A DNA stretch of 64,000 nucleotides from Zygnema circumcarinatum (lineage: Eukaryota > Streptophyta > Zygnematophyceae > Zygnematales > Zygnemataceae), in contig CM074804.1 of NCBI GenBank assembly GCA_037447605.1, positions 5,091,217-5,155,216 of the forward strand. Reading direction: 5' to 3'. Both the position numbers and the translations under genes were made by a program. The notes under the pieces were generated by a model. That model was not told the DNA's origin. It did not search any database and worked only from the letters and a program-made list of their open reading frames with translations. Each line of letters begins with the position of its first letter. Position 1 is the first letter of the stretch. Positions 48,628 through 59,400 of the stretch are shown here, piece by piece.

Positions 48628-49021
48628 GTGCATGCTGCATGTGCTGGCAAACAGTGCTTGGTCAGTGTGCAGATGCAATGGCCTGTTCGCAAATATATGC
48701 AAAAGAAAGTGGGTTGGGAAAGTGATAAAGGAAGTGCTTAGTGGCCATTTTTCGCTGTCGCCGTGCCTACTATTGCAATGTCTGCGTTATCGTCAACAGT
48801 CGCAGATAGCGGCGTGATGGAACTTGAGTGTTTCAGTGTGACTTACGCTAGGCGTGCGTGCAGCAGCTACGACGTGCAGTTATTGGTGCATCCTCGAACT
48901 TCGGAGCAGTGTTGCCAACGACAACGCTTCTTTTTATGCGATTTTCTACTATGCTCTAACGATGACTCCTTCCACGTGTACGTTTAGAACACAGGGACAA
49001 CACAGACAGGCAAATATCTTT
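48141..49021. other. Spacer with poly-G run and assembly gap
   Basis: MsrA 3' region followed by a poly-G run with an N gap. Open frames crossing the G run are artefacts. No gene is supported. Confidence 0.6.
48556..48626. other. Assembly gap: 10 N within poly-G
   Basis: G run at 48556-48575, ten N at 48576-48585, then G run to 48626. The true length of this tract is unknown. Confidence 0.98.
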
Positions 49022-49222
49022 CTATGACCTGAGCATAAGTGACTGGGAGTCGTTACTCTCTACCACACGGCTGAGCGAGGCGTCCAGTGGCCCACTCCAA
49101 GTCATCAGCATCGCCCGAATCGTGTCCTTGCACGCTGCCGCTGCACTGCGGTCTCTGCTCCTGCACGCGGCAAAGAATGTCCGTACAACGGTTGGCAGGT
49201 CCCCACTCCGTCCGCCCTCCAC
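49022..49222 (-). CDS. Candidate 3' exon of an unidentified gene
   Basis: An excellent minus-strand acceptor (CTCCTTTTGCAG) is followed by an open frame of 66 codons ending TAG, with protein-like composition (VRTFFAACRSRDRSAAAACKD, then DASLSRVVESNDSQSLMLRS). No family is recognised. Upstream exons were not identified with confidence; candidate short segments lie at 49709-49880 and 49948-49971. It is not the end of the F-box gene, which has its own stop at 50233. Confidence 0.35.
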   Translation of the reverse strand: MEGGRSGDLPTVVRTFFAACRSRDRSAAAACKDTIRAMLMTWSGPLDASLSRVVESNDSQSLMLRS

Positions 49223-50232
49223 CTGCAAAAGGAGACTTTTGTGTTTCCGATCCAAATTTTGCTGCGTTGGAAGTCGAGGCGGCCGGTGGAGCGGAGGGAG
49301 GGAGGGAGGGGGGAAAGGCGGAGGGAGGCGGAAGTAGACGGATCGTCGATCAGCGATCGCCCATTATTCATGAGAGAAGGACTGACTGACTGGCGGCCTC
49401 ACGACGACCTCAATGTCATTACAACAAAGGCGAGTAGCAATGTTGCATCAGATGAATTCATTTTTGTTCCACTCTTGGACTGCTCTAGTGACAGAATTGC
49501 GGGGGGGCAAGCCGAGACAGGTGCTAAGGGCAGAAGTGTTTTATTATTTTTAGATTTAAAAGTCGAAGTAAGAACAGCGGACTTTCGAAACGAAAATGCT
49601 AATAATTTACCAATGTACGGTCCGCCTCAAAGTAAAAAGCAATTCGTTGATCCTACTCACTCCCTACAGTCTGCATAGATACACAGTAAGTGCAAGGAAA
49701 CCCTCCAATCAATACTTGAGCACATGCCAGCTCTGTCGAAGGCTCCTATTTACAGACTCTTCCTGGGCACGGAAAAGCAAAAGTTGACGGTCAAACTGGA
49801 AGCCTCCAGTAAGACGCCGGGTGTACCAGCCAGCTCCTACAACAACTCTGAGGAAGTGCCAAATAATCGGCTGGACCTGTCCACGCGTTGTCATATCTAT
49901 GCTAATATAATCTCTGAACCAAAGCTACAAATAATAAATCACGAAACCACAAAATCCCTCAGCCTTGCCATCTCCGCATGGCAACGGCTAGAGCGCTCTC
50001 CAAGAGCAAACAATAAACGGCAAACCCTATAAACCCTAAAAGGCTTTGCAGAACAATCTGAGGCCACGTCTTCCCCCCGCCATTGCAGCTCCCACCTTTC
50101 CCTGACGCCAAGATAACCCCGTGATGCAATCACGACCGTTGCTTTTCCACCACGTGGCGTCTGCCGAATAAAATCTCAAGCAGACTCATGTCACATCGCT
50201 GTCCTTACACATAGCCTGACATCACCGACGTT
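49223..50232. other. Spacer, possibly holding the 5' part of the 49.0-kb gene
   Basis: A telobox-like AACCCTATAAACCCTAAAAG lies at 50023-50042. A minus-strand frame at 49709-49894 (QFDRQLLLFRAQEESVNRSL) may be coding but could not be joined in phase to the exon at 49022-49222. Confidence 0.4.
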
Positions 50233-52315
50233 CTATTTCAATGTGATCTTCAAGGCATGCCGTCCTCCAAGGCGGTCCTGAAGAGCCCGCAGCCCCTCCC
50301 GGCAGGTTGCGCGGTCCTCTAAGCTCTCCCAAGGGCAGTCCCAAAAGTTGATGCGAACTTCTCGGAGAGCGGGGCAGAGGCGGATGAGTTGCAGCACGTC
50401 CGCTGTGCAGACTGCTGACTGCGTGAAAGTGATCTCCTCGAGCTCTCTGTGCATCACTGCATCCCAGTGCTGCGGCGTGATCAATCCTGCCCGGCCGCCT
50501 ATAACTTCTAGTCGCCGCAGCGTGTAGCACTTCTTCAGAGCCATGAGATCCTCCATCTGGAGACTCCCGCAGTGGATGCTCAGAGTGTGGAGTTCGCGCC
50601 ATGCAATAACGATGAGGTAAATGGACTGCTTGGTCACAGAGTTGAGGCAGGAGCATGAGAAGCTCCGCATGCTCCTGAAACCAGCAGTGAGGTACCACAT
50701 GGCCTTGTTCTCTAAGAAGCCAAATGTGCCCTCACGTCCGTCGGATGTCAGCTTGATGCTCTCCACTCCCTTGCAGTACAGGCTGCACAAATTCACAAGC
50801 AGACATCTTAAGTCTACAGTCTATAATCCAGATTCGCTAACAGGTTACCAGACTTCATCACAAACCCTAAAATTAAAACAGTCGCACGTCCACTGTTTTT
50901 GCGCCAGTACATTAAGTTAACATTACATTCCGTGCCTCCACCAACAAACTCACATGCTAACTCAATCTCTTGAGAGAGTTAAGTTTCTGAGGAAAGTCGG
51001 CTCTGATTCCCTTATTCCTTGAAATTCTTTACGAGGCCATTAACCGCCTTTCGCTAAAAGCTTTACATTTGCAAACATCTTCCATCGTCGTTGGAACGGA
51101 CAGAAGGCAGAGGGGTATGCGAACTAGCAAAGTCAGCAGAATATTGCTTAAAAGCTTCTATGCACACTTCTTTACACATGGAAGCTGCGCCTTGACAGGC
51201 GGATGCCAGTGCTAATTTGAAAAAACACCTTCTTAGTAAGGGAGACCATGTAACTGTTTCAGAAACGAAGCCCACACCTCCGCTAAATTATCATGCACCA
51301 ACCCTTCTTCTGCCCGTGCATAACGACCAGCTAAGCTGTCTCCAGCAGACTACTGCCAACACAATCTCTAACACAAAAAGTCCCTACCAAAAATAACGTA
51401 CCAAATTCCTCAATCATAGAACCAGACAGCAGCTTCTGCATGCTTCTTCTTTTCCATGCTGAGTGCGATAGTACGACAAAAGGAAGAGGAAAATAAGCAC
51501 CTTATAATCCACAAGATGCTGCTGATGCTGGCCTCGTTGCGGCTTGTGCTGTCCTTGTCGCAATCGATCACTATTCGCCGCAGAGTCGGACCACAAGCTA
51601 CGATGATGGGATGTAGAATGTGCAACTCGCAGCGCGGATCATCGATGTAAAGCTCCGTGAGGACGGAACACCGGCTGGCCACCATCTCAACGCCTGCACC
51701 CGTGCGCATGCGATTCCCACTCAGCAACAGCACAAACAGGAGGAGATCGAAAGTCCTAATTTGACACCGCAGGCTCAACTAAACTTCCGCACAGCGTTCC
51801 GAGCCACCTCGCAGACACACAAAAAGCAATCACCGGACATGATAAAAACATTTGGCTTCGCCAAAGCAACAAATTTGATTATCAGCGACCAGCTGTGATC
51901 AGCTGCTTCCACGCAGTGCCTTGGAGAGGCCCATAGGGAAGGGACCCGCGGGCGCACCTTCCCGCATAGTGCTGAGGCCGATGCGCACGCGCTGCCAGAG
52001 GCAGGGGGCGTAGCAGGCGCGCTTCCACGTGCGGTTCACGCAGGCGTAGCGGCAGAGGTCCCGCACAGGGAGCTGCGCCAGCTGCAGCACGCGCAGCAGC
52101 AGGTCCTCGCCGAGGTCTGTAAGGCTTGCGCCCTCCACATGCTGCCGCTTGACCGGCCGCTCCGTTGCCGCGCACTTGGAGAGCTCCGCTACAGCCATGG
52201 CGCTGCAATCGGGCAGCACTAACGCAGAGGCTGCGGGGGGCATGACCACACTCAGCGGCATGCTCACGCAGTCCATGCACGGAGCGGAGGAGGGAGCGCG
52301 GGGAGACCGGAGCAA
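50233..52315 (-). CDS. F-box protein with LRR-like C-terminus
   Basis: Three exons on the minus strand: 52315-about 51913, 51693-51501, 50782-50233; with that donor choice phases agree and the total is 381 residues. The F-box is LTDLGEDLLLRVLQLAQL through CRYACVNRTWKRACYAPCLW, about residues 66-112. Exons 2-3 carry leucine-rich units (CSVLTELYIDDPRCELHILH, LRRIVIDCDKD, WRELHTLSIHCGSLQMEDL, TLRRLEVIGG, LEEITFTQSAV, CPALREVRINFWDCPWESLE). F-box proteins bind SKP1 in SCF ubiquitin ligases and pick substrates with the C-terminal repeats; the substrate is unknown. The exon 1 donor is the weak point: G|GTCCCT slightly upstream would also keep the frame. Several in-frame Mets near the N-terminus are possible starts. 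Confidence 0.78.
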
Positions 52316-53192
52316 AGGGAGAGAGCGTAGGTAGAGGGAGAGGGAGAGGGAAAGGTAGAGCAGACAGCAGGGCGGCGGTAGGCGCTTCTGCGGCGCCTTT
52401 CTGCGGCCATGTCCTCGTCCACCGTCCGCCCGGACGCCGCCGGATCCCCCCAGGATTGCCCGCGGTATGGAATCGTACCGGCCGCCGGTGGGTCCGATCC
52501 CGGGGGTCGACCCGGCGGGTGGACCCCGCAGGTGGATCCCAACTGTGCGGCGAGGCGAGGGCAGCGGCCGCGGCCCGCGCGGCGGTTGGGGACGGCTCGG
52601 TACGGCTCCCGCGGGCGGGGGGGATCCGGGGGAGGTCGGGACTGGCTGGATCGAATCGAATCGAATCGAATCAAACCGAATCGGATCGGATAGTGGGGTT
52701 CCACGGCTGACAGGCGGCGGACGGGCGGAGGTTGGAGGGAGGGAGCGGGCCCGCGGCCGCGCGGGGCCTGCCAGCCAGGCGGCGGGCGGCCGGGCGGGCG
52801 CTGGCCGACGCGGCGAGGCCGGCGGTTCCCCGTCATGTCACATGACGTCACGTCCTTCGGCGGCCCTTGCGGCGCGCGAGAGGCATGCCCGCGCGAGCAC
52901 GGGCCGCGGCCGCGACGGGCGGGCGGAACGGACAGCCCGGGCGGCAGGCGGGGGGTAGAAAGTTAGAAACCCAGCCTTCATTCAACGACGGAGGCGTCAG
53001 CAACCACTGAGATCCACCGACAACACGGCGATGGGACCGGCAATTATGAGTTTTTGTTGCAGAATGGAGATTTTGACTCCTGGCAGACCTACCAGCGTCA
53101 CCGACATAGCTTGCCGTACCGGGCTGCCGCCGGTGGCGCCACTACGGTACCGTTTTCCGCCTGCCAGCTTGCTGAAACTTGGGACTTAGGGA
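52316..53192. other. Promoter of the F-box gene and GC-rich spacer
   Basis: GC-rich sequence with long accidental frames. A (TCGAA)n tract lies at 52651-52690. No gene is supported. Confidence 0.55.
52651..52690 (+). repeat. (TCGAA)n microsatellite
   Basis: Pentanucleotide units TCGAA followed by degenerate ones (CCGAATCGGATCGGAT). Confidence 0.9.
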
Positions 53193-53635
53193 TAGGGTTG
53201 GGGGGCACGGTACCCCCCCACCGTGCCCCGGGGCACGTGTCGTTCCCCCCTGGTAGGGGGGCCATGCCCCATCTCGTGCCTTCCGTACAATTCACGGTGC
53301 AACTGGCAGAAGAACTGTCCACATAGGCAAATCTATGGGCTGACAACTCAAGGATTCGCGGTCTCCGTAAAACTGGCGGTATAACTGGCAGTAGAACTGT
53401 TCCGACACGCAGAAATATGAGTTAACAACGGAACGTCTTGATTTGGATGATGTTTGTGACCCGGTGCGACGTATCGCCCCGCAAGAAATGAGGGGGCAGA
53501 AGTCCCCCATGCGCCGCCATTCTTGCCTGCCGCAGCCATGGCTTCCTCCGATACAAAACAAGCCGAAGCTGAAGCAGTCGAAATGTCGAAGGAAGGTCGT
53601 GTGAGACAGCAAAATCGAACGGATTGGCTCGTCAA

Positions 53636-53664
53636 TAGTATTACTGCACTGTGCAGTAATACTA
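53636..53664. repeat. Perfect short hairpin
   Basis: Arms TAGTATTACTGCA and TGCAGTAATACTA, 13 bases each, with a 3-base loop. Confidence 0.9.
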
Positions 53665-53676
53665 CCGTAGCGAATA

Positions 53677-53767
53677 GGAAAATGGCATTGAACTCACGAT
53701 GGCGAGGAACTCATTTTGTTCATGTACATTTGATGGCCTCGCCATCGTAAGTTCAATGCCATTTTCC
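53677..53767. repeat. Long hairpin, 31-nt arms, containing dispersed motif D (copy 3)
   Basis: Arms at 53677-53707 and 53737-53767 pair at 30 of 31 positions across a 29-base loop. The loop and right arm are the dispersed motif seen at 3535, 21153 and 56953. The size is compatible with a miRNA-type precursor or with a fold-back transposon core; neither is shown. Confidence 0.85.
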
Positions 53768-54022
53768 TGCGATGGCGAGGCCATGAAATATACCGTAGCA
53801 GTATTACTCGCAGTGATACTGCTAAAAATTTTGCGATTGCGACGCCGAACCGAATTTAGTCGACTCGTCAGTCGTCACTCAATCGTCTCCGTACCGGCCA
53901 TGACGTGGTACGCTGACGTTGGGGGCACGGCCTTGGTTTTTCGTGCCCCGGGCATGCCCCCCCCCCGGCCACGCCGAGCATGTCCCCCCACCCGGGCATG
54001 CCCGTGCCCCCAACCCTACTTA

Positions 54023-54528
54023 CAGTGGGGGGTCCTCGTATTTACCACCCCAAGGAGTGCGCCCTCAATATTTTCGCCCCAATTTTGCCGAAACCACTTT
54101 CTTGTACGGTAACTTGTGTTAGCCGTACTGTCCGTACTAGCCGTACTAGCCGTTACGGGCTTACGCAAAACTCACTCACCTGATCTCCCCGCTCGTGCCG
54201 CCGTAAGAGGCGCTCGCTCTTCTCCCCGTCTTTTTGACTTCGACACGATACGATACGATACGGCCAATACGATACGAAACTCCCCGATGGTTGGATGACG
54301 ACAGTATGTACGACAATATATGCGTCACGATATGTCACGGTACGATACGATGCTAAATGATACAGTACGATACGGTACGATATGGTGAGATACGATACGT
54401 ACGGTTCAACATGAACTCTAACATAATACCGCCCGTCTATTCGTAACACGAACCTTATATATGCAAATTTAATATTTTCGCCTCATTTTGCCCGGAACCA
54501 GGGTGGAAAATATGAGGACCCCCTACTG
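54023..54528. mobile_element. Tc1/mariner-like (Stowaway-type) MITE
   Basis: Inverted ends CAGTGGGGGGTCCTCGTATTT and the complement of AAATATGAGGACCCCCTACTG, flanked by TA at 54021-54022 and 54529-54530 as expected of TA target-site duplication. It is 506 bases with no transposase. The interior has many (TACGA)-type repeats (54238-54410). Confidence 0.75.
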
Positions 54529-54530
54529 TA

Positions 54531-55728
54531 TGGAGCCCCACACTGCGGTACGCCTGCATCGAGTTTGCCAGCGCCGGCACGTTTTGCCGGTCAAATATGC
54601 GATGCACCGGCAATATGGCGATATGCACCCTAGCCGCCCTGTTGTAACAAGTCCCGGCCCCACGGGTCGTTCAGTCTCGCCTGTGGCTTGGTTGAAAGTT
54701 GGAACTACAAGCCCACTGTCTCGTCCGTCGGGGGCATCTGAATTAGGGTTTCGCCGAGTGCCTGCCTGCCTGCCGGCCTGCCTGGCGGGCGGGCGGTCCT
54801 GCGAAACGCGTTTATGATCGGGCCGGCCCAGCTGACGGTCGTAACTGTAACTGTTGGGGCGCCCGCCCGGAGTGACCCGTACGGCCGCGCGTGCGATCTA
54901 GCGCGGGCGGTCTGTCGGCCGAGTGTCGACGCCCCGCCGCGTCCCACTTGGAATATCGCCCGTACTGCGCCGTACGACCAGGCGCCGCGCCACGCGGCTT
55001 TGACCCGCAGGCCGCAGCGCCGTACGGGCAGTGTCAGGCGCACGTGTGGGCGGGCGGGCGGGCGGCGGGAGGGAGGGGCCGCAGACGCTGGTCGGTAGAA
55101 CTCGGTACTGTACTATACGGCTATACCGCACTCGGTAGCCGGTACTGCGCAGGTCGGAACACTGGACCAACCATTGGAATGACCGACCAACCATTGCCAA
55201 TGCCCAAGCATTGCCAATTGTTGCAACCATTTGATGCCAAATGATTGGGAATTTTGCAGCTACTGGTGTAGGACTAGCCAGCCATTACCAGGGGTCACAA
55301 CGATTGCAAAGCATGGGCGACGGATCCAACCAACAATTGACAATGGTTGCAACTATAAGATTCTATGGTTGCCAAGAATTCGAATGGTTGCGAACTATGG
55401 GACTCCGTTGCATATCGTCACGTTTTACTGCAAGTGATCATGTGAATGCTAAATTAGACAAAGGCCTGCCTCATTCGCAGAGCAGTGAATCAACACATAA
55501 TCATACTTGGAAGGAAACAGTGAAAACACGGAATCTGAGTCTCATAGAGTGAAGGGCTCCGGGAAGATTTGATTTTTCAATCGCCCATCCCTATCATACA
55601 GGAACAACAACGACATAACATCACGTAAACATCGCAGGTTGAAGTCTGAGTTTAGCGGCCTATCAGAAGCTGCCTGACAAAGTCTAGCTCAGATCCTCCC
55701 CTCCCTCTCTAATTCTATACTCGACACT
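54531..55728. other. GC-rich spacer with a MITE family P fragment
   Basis: No gene is seen. A CAGGTCGGAAC terminus at 55150 begins a truncated family P copy. CGTACG palindromes are frequent at 54870-55030. Confidence 0.55.
55150..55400 (+). repeat. Truncated MITE family P copy
   Basis: Starts CAGGTCGGAACACTGGACCA and continues with CAACCATTGGAATG and CAACCATTGCC units, as in the 3863 element. A matching right terminus was not found. Confidence 0.65.
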
Positions 55729-56092
55729 AGGGATGGCCCGCGTTATAAAGTCCGACTATATTATATACTTTACAACGGGTTTAAAAGTAGTAATATAGTA
55801 CAAAGTAAAACACTTTATTACATATATTATACCCACTCGTTTTGAACAATTAACGACCGTACGACCGTACTCGTACGGTCGTACGGTCGTACCATACCAA
55901 AATTAGGTCGTTTTGGCGTTGGCGTTGCGAAATGCGTCCGTCTGGTTCACTGTCTTCACCGCATAATACCGTATAGTCGTACGACCGTACATGTTGTAAA
56001 GGCGTTGTAAAGTATTATATAACAGCCGTTATTTAGTAGTCACAGTTATATAATATAATATATATTATATAGTCGTAATTAAGCCATCCCTA
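55729..56092 (+). mobile_element. hAT-like MITE, family R, copy 1
   Basis: Ends TAGGGATGGC and GCCATCCCTA, 364 bases, flanked by an exact 8-bp duplication CTCGACAC (55721-55728 and 56093-56100). The interior is AT-rich (TTATATAATA runs) with a CGTACGACCGTAC palindromic block. No coding capacity. Confidence 0.9.
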
Positions 56093-56520
56093 CTCGACAC
56101 ATGCAGCGGCTCTGCACTCTTTGGAACAGGCTGGCAAGCAAGCAAACTCAGAGCACAATCGTGACAGATCCCTTGAGCGACCCTGAGAGAATCGCGATGT
56201 AGTGCACCGGCATCCCTCTTTCTTGGTCGTCGCATACGCAGCTTCGAGCATGTCAGATACGCAACGCGAGGGAGCGAGTGCGCATCCGTCCGTCCATCTG
56301 CCACGATGCGATGCGCGCAGTCGCGATCCTGCAGTCGTCGTCGCCGGCGTACTCCGCGGCAACCCGCTGATCGCGGCGCTCAGGGGCAGACGTGCGTGCA
56401 ACTCCCCGGTTGACCGGGATTGGTTCATCCAACTGCGCGGTGCCACAACTCACAAGTCCAAGTCAGTCAACGATCAGACACGGAGGCAAAATGTGAAATG
56501 CCATGTAACGTCACTGGACT

Positions 56521-56894
56521 AGGGATGGCTTAATTACGACTATATAATCTATATTATATTATATAACTGTGACGACTAAATAACGGCTGTTATATAATAC
56601 TTTACAACGCCTTTACAACATGTAAGGTCGTACGGTCGTACGACTGTACGGTATTATGCGGTGAAGACAGAGTGAACCAGACGGACGCATTTCGCAACGC
56701 CAACGCCAAAACGACCTAATTTTGGTATGGTACGACCGTACGACCTTACGAGTACGGTCGTACGGTCGTTAATTGTTCAAAACGAGTGGGTATAATATAT
56801 GTAATAAAGTGTTTTACTTTGTACTATATTACTACTTTTAAACCCGTTGTAAAGTATATAATATAGTCGGACTTTATAACGCGGGCCATCCCTA
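56521..56894 (-). mobile_element. hAT-like MITE, family R, copy 2 (inverted)
   Basis: 374 bases, inverted relative to copy 1, with the same ends and an exact 8-bp duplication CACTGGAC (56513-56520 and 56895-56902). Different target duplications show two separate insertions. Confidence 0.9.
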
Positions 56895-56952
56895 CACTGG
56901 ACATTGCACGGCTAGACAGACCTTAATGCGACAAACGGAGATGGAGTGAAAT

Positions 56953-57000
56953 TGCTTTGATCTCACGATGGCGATGCCACCAAAGGTACATGGACAGAAA
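56953..57000 (-). repeat. Dispersed motif family D, copy 4 (reversed)
   Basis: On the minus strand it reads CTGTCCATGTACCTTTGGTG then GCATCGCCATCGTGAGATCA. Similarity to the 3.5-kb copy continues to about 57030 (CTCGTGGTTCTT). Confidence 0.85.
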
Positions 57001-57449
57001 CAAGATGAAGAACCACGAGGACTGTCACAAGGGACCTAAGGATGAAAGAAAAAGACCATGAGCTGAGGTCTGCGTCTAGGCTCAACAACGCGGCTGTAGA
57101 ACCAGCTTTTAACCTATGCAGCAATTAAAAAAATGCAAATTACGTGTTCCACACGGAGTTTGAACTGTCGCCTACAAGCGCCTTAAAGGTTGGAATCGAC
57201 TAAGTCATGGTGGCGTCTGCGACGGCCCTTGCATGCTTGCCCCGCCCCGCCCTGCGGCCCCCGTGTAGCGTAACGGGGCGGCGTTCGACGGATTTGCGTC
57301 TGTTCGATTGTACTTGACGTATGCATCTTCCGTGATCAACGGAATTCAGAAGCTGCCAACGGAGATTGAGAGACGGCGGCGCCATGCGTTGGCGGCCCAC
57401 GGAACGGCACACCATCCAGCAAGGCACACTCGGAAGCGCCGCAAGATGC

Positions 57450-58268
57450 CGCCGATTATCATCGGTTGACCTATCCGAAGGCTCCACGTAGTCAGTCAGG
57501 CCTCTCAGTGGGCAGTGGGCCAATCAGGGACTGTCACTGCTAGGACTCAATATCTATTGTCAGTGTTAAGTAGATGGGATGTCAGTGATGCTGTTTTGTC
57601 TTTTAGTGCTGGGCTTAGTATTTGTATTTGCTGTGTGGTTTGTTGTCTTGTTCTTCTTTCTTCTTTTTTCCTTGCTCTTCAGTTACAGCAACAGATGCTA
57701 AGTAAGAGTAAGAGAGAGAGAGAGAGTTCCATGCCATAGATAGTGAGAGAGAGAGAGAGAGAAAGAGTCTTCTTGCTGATCGCATTTAGACGTCCCATTC
57801 AGCCCAGCTAGACAAAGATTTCAGTGAGAGGACAATTTCATTGTAATGACATTCCCCAGCCAACCGCTGGCTGGGGTGAGTTTCCAAAATGCAACCTTTA
57901 TCTAAGTTGAGCACTGTTTTCCCTTTGCTGTCACTATGCAAAGCTGCCATCTTGTCCTAATCTGCCCTACGCTTATTCCAATGACCGATGATAACTAGAA
58001 GCCTGGCTAAGAGACTGGCCAAGGAGAGGATAGGGGAAGAGAGCCCCCAAGGAAGGGCTCTTCGCGCATCGAGTCCAGCCGCCGGTGGGAACATCTTCAG
58101 GATCCCTACGTCTTCCGCTGCGCGTACCTCTGAATCCCCCGGATCCTGGCTCTATGCTGCAGGCAGACCCACAGAACCAACCCAACCCTTCATTAGTTTC
58201 AGCACGGACGCGCGAGTGGCCGTACAGCACCTGCAGCTAGCTCAGCAGTCTTTGTTTAACCCCACTTA
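57450..58268 (+). mobile_element. Probable 5' LTR region of a Ty3/gypsy retrotransposon
   Basis: Inferred because a primer binding site follows at 58272. The left boundary is unknown because the 3' LTR lies outside the window. A CCCCA near 58262 is a possible LTR end. A (GA)n tract is at 57709-57763. Confidence 0.45.
57709..57763 (+). repeat. (GA)n microsatellite pair
   Basis: Two GA runs separated by a short unique stretch. Confidence 0.9.
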
Positions 58269-58271
58269 TCT

Positions 58272-58283
58272 TGGTATCAGAGC
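58272..58283 (+). other. Retrotransposon primer binding site
   Basis: TGGTATCAGAGC is the standard plant LTR-retrotransposon site complementary to the 3' end of initiator tRNA-Met. Confidence 0.85.
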
Positions 58284-58978
58284 TGAAGGTTTTGCAGATC
58301 CACGTACCTCGATACGTGAGGCTGCCGATCCTGTGACCCGTGTCACAGCCGCCATGGATGAAGAGCTGCAGCAAGAGGGACAAGCAGATCTTCATGAGTA
58401 TTCAGAGGAAGACTTGGCACCTCAAGAAGAAGAAGAACAGGCGATCGGAAATCCGAGGACGGATTCAGACTCAGAGGAAGAGGCAGTCAGAGAGCGAGAC
58501 TGAAAATGGGCATCACCGAAGAGAACCCTTATCCCGATTAAACACCTTGAAGCGGTCGAGTGATTGAAGAGGCTGGTGGCGACTCCGTCTAGGCGGCGAT
58601 AGCCACAAACTCATTTGGCGGTATACGCAGCGCATGATCAAACTGCGGCTTGCGGTCAATATCCGCGACGCCCGTGCCGTGAAGAGAGAGAATTACCGTT
58701 GAACACAGGGTCCCCGACTGCGAAGCAGAACCCACGGGATCACCGGTCGGATAACTACTTTGCACGGGGAGTCCTTGAAACGCTGCGGCTGGCAGCATGA
58801 TTCTGCAGCCGAGCGAGGAATCATCGAGAGGAGCACCCTCACCTCCGGCTTCGACTTACCCATCCGGCAGCCCCAGGCGAGCGGCTTCGGGGGCAAGGGC
58901 AGGACGATCGCAAGGACCCTCCAGCTTTCGCACCAACCTGCAGAGAAGCACACGAGTCAGATCTGAGTTTCCCAGCAA

Positions 58979-59400
58979 GATGGAAGAGATGATGACAAAA
59001 CTGATAGCCTTGATTCCTGAAAAGAGTGAGGTGAGGGATACCACGGGCATCATCACTAGAGGCTTCACCGGCAAGCAGGAAGATGCAGAGTCTTGGCTGA
59101 GACACCTTGTGAGGAGAAGCGGTATAGCGGAACTGAGGAGGACGATGGATCAAAAGTGGCCCTTATGGGCAATTTGGAAGGAGAGGCCGTCAGTAGGCTG
59201 TCCCGAAGCTGGCACAAGGCGGGATATGCGTCGCCACCACGACAGGGACACATTCAAGCAAGCTTCGGACAACGGCCCGGATTTGAGATCCGATCCAGCA
59301 CATCTTTGGACCGACTTCGTACATAGAATGCCTGATGATGAGAGAATTTTGTTTGAATTCATGGCGCTTTGTCGCGCATAGCAAATCTGATCGAGAACTT
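58979..59400 (+). pseudogene. gag: Gag-like segment, frameshifted
   Basis: A frame from MEEMMTKLIALIP includes FTGKQEDAESWLRHL, a retrotransposon gag style motif. The continuation NLEGEAVSRLS lies in another frame, indicating a frameshift near 59150. Confidence 0.6.

Larger units (their letters stand above)
53193..54018. mobile_element. hAT-like MITE with TAGGGTTGGGGG ends, interrupted target duplication
   Basis: The ends are inverted: TAGGGTTGGGGG...CACGG at left and CCGTGCCCCCAACCCTA at right. The left flank is CTTAGGGA (53185-53192). The right flank begins CTTA (54019-54022), where a second element interrupts it, and resumes TATGGA at 54529; without that insertion the flank reads CTTATGGA, 7 of 8 matches. 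There is no coding capacity. The interior holds two hairpins (53636-53664 and 53677-53767). Confidence 0.7.

Noticed and set aside
48334-48817. Frames coding poly-Gly across 48.56-48.63 kb
   Set aside because: They are produced by the poly-G run and the N gap.
57988-58503. 171-codon frame as a complete gag protein
   Set aside because: It crosses the primer binding site at 58272, so its first half belongs to the LTR; only the part after the site could be coding.
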